Assembly: GCF_029057325.1 (NCBI RefSeq)
Contig: NZ_JAICZW010000053.1
Location: 1 to 35,690, forward strand
Reading direction: 5' to 3'
Length of the DNA: 35,690 nucleotides
Source: Bacteroides sp.
GTDB taxonomy: Bacteria > Bacteroidota > Bacteroidia > Bacteroidales > Bacteroidaceae
Below are positions 32,834 to 35,690 of the stretch, piece by piece. The stretch's first letter is position 1; every line of letters begins with the position of its first letter. The notes beneath the pieces were generated by a model. That model was not told where the DNA came from and ran no database searches. It saw nothing but the letters and a program-made list of their open reading frames with translations. Made by a program: the position numbers and the translations under genes.

Positions 32834-32867
32834 GAGGGGGTGTGCCGTTTTTTCCCGGTACACCCTC
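32834..32867. terminator. Hairpin between convergent amidase and upxY genes
   Basis: GAGGGGGTGTGCCG (32834-32847) pairs with CGGTACACCCTC (32856-32867) with a two-base bulge and one G-U type mismatch, around a TTTTTTCC loop. It overlaps the upxY stop codon. T tracts on either side are weak, so it is a plausible but not certain bidirectional terminator. Confidence 0.5.
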
Positions 32868-33513
32868 AAGTATCTACCACCTCAAATTTCTCGCAATGTA
32901 TGCCCGAAATGGCCACACTCATCCCACCAACATCCATCACAAGACGGCGGTCGCGATCGATGCGTATGACATACCCCTCCATGCCGGCAAGGAAACCGGA
33001 AGTGATGCGCAGTTTGACATTCCCACCTGCATAGTACTTGAAAGGATGCAATAGGAAACGAATGCGCTCCGGAGAAGCATCCACCACACGCATGAACGGT
33101 TGCATGACACTGTCGGGTATGACGGCAGGCAAATGTGTGCTACAATTGTTGACCAAATGGCGACCTGGAAAGTTTACATCTAAATAATGCTGCAATTCGG
33201 ACGGACAGCCTTGCAGGAAAACAAGCCCGCTAACGGTGGGTTTCTCAACACTATGTACCTTACGGCTCTGCTTCTTACGCTGATAAACCATAGTCTTATG
33301 AATGAAATAAGGCATGTTGTCGCGCTCCAGCCTATTGATGAACAGGCTTACTTTACTGTGATGAACAAAGAGATAGCACCAGGAAACGGACATCGCTCCA
33401 CCCTCCTGTGCACTCACGAAGGTACATTCCTCTACTACTGGACCGGAATTCTCCGGCTCAGAAATATCAATGCCTTTAGGAATACGAACCTTTGTCCAGA
33501 ATGTAGTTTCCAT
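32866..33513 (-). CDS. upxY: UpxY-family transcription antiterminator (NusG paralog)
   Basis: 215 residues. Residues ~44-145 are a NusG N-terminal domain (SWCYLFVHHSKVSLFINRL, then VSGLVFLQGCPSELQHYL) and ~165-210 a KOW-type domain (GGNVKLRITSGFLAGMEGYVIRID). Proteins of this class in Bacteroides are the first product of a capsule operon and let RNA polymerase read through the leader and the long operon specifically. The start at 33513 is preceded by an A-rich, non-SD stretch; an internal Met at 41 just before the NGN domain is a possible alternative. It lies immediately left of the invertible promoter and is the first gene transcribed in the ON state. No UpxZ partner was recognised in the window. 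Confidence 0.88.
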   Translation of the reverse strand: METTFWTKVRIPKGIDISEPENSGPVVEECTFVSAQEGGAMSVSWCYLFVHHSKVSLFINRLERDNMPYFIHKTMVYQRKKQSRKVHSVEKPTVSGLVFLQGCPSELQHYLDVNFPGRHLVNNCSTHLPAVIPDSVMQPFMRVVDASPERIRFLLHPFKYYAGGNVKLRITSGFLAGMEGYVIRIDRDRRLVMDVGGMSVAISGIHCEKFEVVDT

Positions 33514-33710
33514 TGTTTCTTTTCAGAATTACCAGGTTTGTCTTCGTCGGCTTATAGAATGAGAAGTAAGCAATCCTGCGTCATCGTTCCCAGACTATTT
33601 TATGTAACTTTCAGACTGTTGCCAATATGGGACCAACAACTGAAATAAAACATTAAGTACCTCTTTCATATATCATTGTCCATTAAACTAAGACCGTCAT
33701 CTTGAGTAAT
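33514..33710 (-). promoter_or_regulatory. 5' leader of upxY
   Basis: A 197-bp stretch without a gene between the switch and upxY. In the ON state it would be the untranslated leader, the region through which UpxY-type factors are recruited in characterised Bacteroides loci. It holds no TAnnTTTG element on the minus strand, so upxY seems to lack a fixed promoter here. Confidence 0.6.
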
Positions 33711-33745
33711 ATAATGCCTGTTTTCATGTAGTAAAACAGGCATTA
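33711..33745. repeat. Left inverted repeat of the promoter switch
   Basis: 35 bp, the exact reverse complement of 33901-33935. Internally it has 13-bp arms TAATGCCTGTTTT (33712-33724) and AAAACAGGCATTA (33733-33745) around an 8-bp centre CATGTAGT, the layout of a tyrosine-recombinase core site. Confidence 0.95.
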
Positions 33746-33864
33746 CATCATAATTCATTGTTAATCAAATAAAAAAGAAAAAGCAGACGCTCAAGTTTGT
33801 CAAGCATGTTGCGATAATTTACACATAAATATCACCTTTGATTAAGAAAAAAACAATAAAACTA

Positions 33865-33894
33865 TTGGTGTATTATAAGAAAATCGTACCTTTG
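33865..33894 (+). promoter_or_regulatory. Promoter inside the invertible segment, pointing away from the capsule genes
   Basis: TTG (33865-33867), 19 nt, then TACCTTTG (33887-33894), a perfect match to TAnnTTTG with the usual Bacteroides spacing. Start of transcription would be near 33901. In this orientation it reads into the antisense strand of the recombinase gene. Confidence 0.85.
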
Positions 33895-33900
33895 CGCAAA

Positions 33901-33935
33901 TAATGCCTGTTTTACTACATGAAAACAGGCATTAT
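33901..33935. repeat. Right inverted repeat of the promoter switch
   Basis: 35 bp, exact reverse complement of 33711-33745, with the 8-bp centre ACTACATG between 13-bp arms. The recombinase stop codon (33938-33940) lies just beyond it. Confidence 0.95.
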
Positions 33936-33937
33936 TG

Positions 33938-35176
33938 TTAAACATTCTTCATGAGCGTTATTTTTCTGATTATTTTATTGTTTGCTTTGTTTACCATGGA
34001 CGTATCAAGCGATGCAAGATAAATTTGCGTAGTCTTGTCGGAGTCGTGTCCCAAACCTTCGCTGATGACAGACAGAGGTACTTCCATACCTCGTGCGATG
34101 CTTGCCCAAGAGTGCCGGGCCACGTAAGTGGTGAGCGGAACGGACAACCCAATCAAAGAGCCAATCCGTTTAAGGCTTCGATTGATTCGCTGCAAAGTTT
34201 GCCCGTAAACTACACGATCGTTCAAAGAATTTCCGGTCAGAATGGGGAACATATAAGGAGACCCGGCTGTTTGATCTGCATACTTACTGACAATATGTTG
34301 CATAGGAGACTCCCACTGTATGGTGAGGCATTGGAAAGTTTTACGACGATTGTAAGTAAGAATCCCATTCTTCAAATCGTTTTTCTTCAGATGAGCTATG
34401 TCAACGAACGACATTCCCCGAGTGTAGAAGCTGAACATAAAGATGTCGCGAGCGAATTCCAGAGAGGGCTTGTCCGCAAGATCCAAGGAAAAGATGGAGT
34501 GCATGACACCGGCGGTCACCGCCCGCTTGCGGGTTTTGCCGACAGACACATGCACCTTACGAAAAGAGTCTCCCTTTTCGACAAGCCCATCTTCCACAGC
34601 TTGCCGGTAGAGCGTCCGAAGAGTTCGCATATAACAAGAGGCCGAACTGCGCTTCAGTCCTGCATGAAGCATCCACGCCTCATACTCCTGCATCATCTCG
34701 CCCGTCAGGTCGGCAAATGCCAAATCATCACCTCCACGGAATTTTTTGAAACTTCGCAACGCATTGGCATATGTCCTTGCCGTGCCGTAGCACTCCATCT
34801 TCATCTTACTTGCTATCCGAGCATGAATGTAGCAAAACACACTTACGCAAGGAGGTATCTCCCGAAATGCGACCAACAAATCTTCGACCGTACAGTACTG
34901 CCCTGTCTTCCCTTTCTCGTCCGCGATTTTCCGCATCCTATTCATTGTCCAATCGGCTTTGGACTGATATAACCGTAACAAAGATTTTCGTGAGCGGCTG
35001 TTCACCTTATCGTCCGTCATACGGATAACAGAATGCACTTCGTCCCATTCTTGCGGAAAAATATGGTAACCGGCACTCAACATCGCCACCTTACGAAAAT
35101 GAGTCACTTGATAATACAATGTTCCCTCCTTGCCGGTAACTGAGGAGGAACGAAATCTTAATTTAATAGTTGTCAT
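33938..35176 (-). CDS. Tyrosine site-specific recombinase (promoter invertase, Tsr type)
   Basis: 412 residues from the ATG at 35176 (MTTIKLRFRSSSVTGKEGTLYYQ); a TTG at 35188 is possible but less likely. The N-terminal Arm/SAM-like part (YANALRSFKKFRG) precedes the catalytic domain: first Arg in SFYTRGMSFVDIAHLKK, Lys in YNRRKTFQ, second Arg in YVARHSWAS (Tyr in place of the usual first His, as in many Bacteroidetes members), GLGHDSD with the late His, and nucleophile Tyr in TTQIYL. Its place against the switch makes it the likely invertase for that promoter, as for local Tsr proteins in Bacteroides. Its expression is read in the direction of the switch, so ON/OFF state could alter antisense transcription over it. 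Confidence 0.93.
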   Translation of the reverse strand: MTTIKLRFRSSSVTGKEGTLYYQVTHFRKVAMLSAGYHIFPQEWDEVHSVIRMTDDKVNSRSRKSLLRLYQSKADWTMNRMRKIADEKGKTGQYCTVEDLLVAFREIPPCVSVFCYIHARIASKMKMECYGTARTYANALRSFKKFRGGDDLAFADLTGEMMQEYEAWMLHAGLKRSSASCYMRTLRTLYRQAVEDGLVEKGDSFRKVHVSVGKTRKRAVTAGVMHSIFSLDLADKPSLEFARDIFMFSFYTRGMSFVDIAHLKKNDLKNGILTYNRRKTFQCLTIQWESPMQHIVSKYADQTAGSPYMFPILTGNSLNDRVVYGQTLQRINRSLKRIGSLIGLSVPLTTYVARHSWASIARGMEVPLSVISEGLGHDSDKTTQIYLASLDTSMVNKANNKIIRKITLMKNV

Positions 35177-35211
35177 AATGCATATCAATTTAAGTTTTGC
35201 TAGTTTATTGC

Positions 35212-35241
35212 GAAACTTAAATAAACATTTGGAACAATCAA
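35212..35241 (-). promoter_or_regulatory. Candidate promoter of the recombinase gene
   Basis: On the minus strand TTG (35239-35241), 19 nt, then TAAGTTTC (35212-35219), one mismatch from TAnnTTTG, ending about 35 nt before the ATG at 35176. A second -7 match, TATCTTTG (35293-35300), lies further upstream without a clear TTG. Confidence 0.4.
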
Positions 35242-35311
35242 GCTAAAAAAATAAACTCATTACCATTGACCGAATGCTCAATCATTATATTACAAAGATA
35301 TTTTATTTACT

Positions 35312-35485
35312 CTATACGATGCATCTGCCACGAAACATCTGGATACCACGGAAATCCACGATACGAATGCGATAGAATTTTTCATTAAAGTATTCGCGTA
35401 AAGCACGGCCGTTGAGACTAGTGAGAAAACTATTCATGCTTATATAGCCTACACGACCACTCTCTCTGACAAGCTCAGTGGCAAT
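35312..35485 (-). pseudogene. Remnant of an Eco57I-like restriction-modification methylase
   Basis: About 57 codons, bounded by stops at both ends, read VGYISMNSFLTSLNGRALREYF and then YRIRIVDFRGIQMFRG. This matches the region after the catalytic motif in type IIG/Eco57I-like adenine methylases (a VGYIxxNSF strand and the following LREYF...IxDF). Nothing before or after it is in frame. It is a decayed piece, probably left by an earlier insertion at this tRNA site. The rest of the ~440-bp gap between the recombinase gene and the tRNA holds only the candidate promoters and the tRNA terminator. Confidence 0.55.
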
Positions 35486-35561
35486 CTAAAAAAAGGAATG
35501 TATAAGTCAGAATCAACAATACTGACTTGTCAATTTAAAGATAAGGGAAGTACCTAAAAAA

Positions 35562-35596
35562 ATAAGTCCCTGAATTATTAAAATTCAAGGACTTAT
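35562..35596 (-). terminator. Intrinsic terminator downstream of tRNA-Ser
   Basis: On the minus strand ATAAGTCCTTGAATT pairs with AATTCAGGGACTTAT (one G-U pair) around a 5-nt loop, then TTTTTTT. It begins 23 nt after the tRNA 3' end. Confidence 0.85.
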
Positions 35597-35618
35597 CACT
35601 TTTATTTTTCTATTTTTG

Positions 35619-35690
35619 CGGAGAGACAGGGATTCGAACCCCGGGTACCTCGCAGTACAACGGTTTTCAAGACCGCCGCAATCGACCACT
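35619..35690 (-). tRNA. tRNA-Ser(UGA), 5' end cut by the window edge
   Basis: Reading leftward, the D-arm (GGTCGATTGCGGC), anticodon stem-loop with CTTGAAA (anticodon TGA), a long variable arm (GTACTGCGAGGTAC), the T-arm GGTTCGAATCC and the acceptor 3' strand TCTCTCC plus discriminator G are visible. The CCA is not encoded. About six 5' acceptor bases lie outside the window. The long variable arm and TGA anticodon identify serine. Confidence 0.92.

Larger units (their letters stand above)
33711..33935. promoter_or_regulatory. Invertible promoter segment, here in the OFF orientation
   Basis: A 225-bp segment with perfect 35-bp inverted repeats at its ends and a 155-bp AT-rich interior. Its single consensus promoter (33865-33894) points rightward. 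Inversion would move the -7 element to about 33752-33759 on the minus strand, reading into upxY. The recombinase gene ends 3 bp to the right. Phase-variable capsule promoters flanked by inverted repeats are well established in Bacteroides. Confidence 0.92.

Noticed and set aside
33711..33935. A small transposon or MITE instead of a switch
   Set aside because: There is no target-site duplication, the repeats have recombinase core-site symmetry, and a promoter and recombinase gene are in the right places.
33935..34972. 345-codon plus-strand open frame downstream of the OFF-oriented promoter
   Set aside because: It would be transcribed in this orientation, but its composition is that of an antisense shadow of the recombinase gene and it shows no motif.

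Overview
The window comes from a Bacteroidales genome, most likely Bacteroides or a close relative. The evidence is the promoter signature (TAnnTTTG at -7 with TTG near -33), the lack of strong Shine-Dalgarno sites, the UpxY-type NusG paralog, the Bacteroidales-type tyrosine recombinase, the HU / 33-residue 'smalltalk' / amidase cassette, and the Mfa/fimbrillin-like lipoproteins. It is one capsular (surface) polysaccharide locus read almost wholly on the minus strand, from right to left.

Right end (about 29.7-35.7 kb): a tRNA-Ser(UGA) cut by the window edge, with its terminator; a decayed piece of an Eco57I-like methylase; a tyrosine recombinase; and, 3 bp beyond the recombinase stop codon, a 225-bp invertible segment bounded by perfect 35-bp inverted repeats. 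The segment holds a consensus Bacteroides promoter that here points rightward, into the antisense strand of the recombinase. This copy of the locus is therefore in the OFF orientation for upxY, which lies just left of the switch. Left of upxY is a plus-strand cassette (HU-like protein, 33-residue smalltalk peptide, PGRP-type amidase), then an unrecognised 195-residue protein, a HAD-like phosphatase, a free-standing C-terminal piece of an Rpn-family nuclease and an S24/LexA-like protein without a helix-turn-helix.

Middle (about 12.6-29.1 kb): an AT-rich biosynthetic operon. It encodes a membrane protein, a 4Fe-4S/F420-dehydrogenase-like protein, a Wzx flippase, a polysaccharide pyruvyl transferase, nine glycosyltransferases (five GT2-like, three GT4, one GT32-like), an acyltransferase-3, a Wzy polymerase and the initiating undecaprenyl-phosphate sugar transferase. 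There are no nucleotide-sugar synthesis genes, so the precursors must be made elsewhere.

Left (about 0-12.4 kb): a GC-richer block. First come three overlapping genes of a peptide-modification type (PqqD, nucleotidyltransferase, HPr-kinase-like). Then come Wza and Wzc export proteins, an HU/Ig-fold protein, a 67-residue Ser/Thr/Asn-rich peptide, and two lipoproteins that each join an N-terminal fimbrillin-like domain to a different C-terminal domain (a PI-PLC-like fold that has lost its catalytic histidine, and a GH27 alpha-galactosidase). Last is the start of an OmpA-like outer-membrane protein.

Taken together: sugars are assembled on a lipid carrier, flipped by Wzx, polymerised by Wzy and exported through Wza/Wzc under an UpxY / invertible-promoter phase switch. 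The left block may add surface proteins and an unexplained kinase/nucleotidyltransferase/PqqD modification step to the same surface structure. All functions are inferred from sequence features read by eye; no database search was run.
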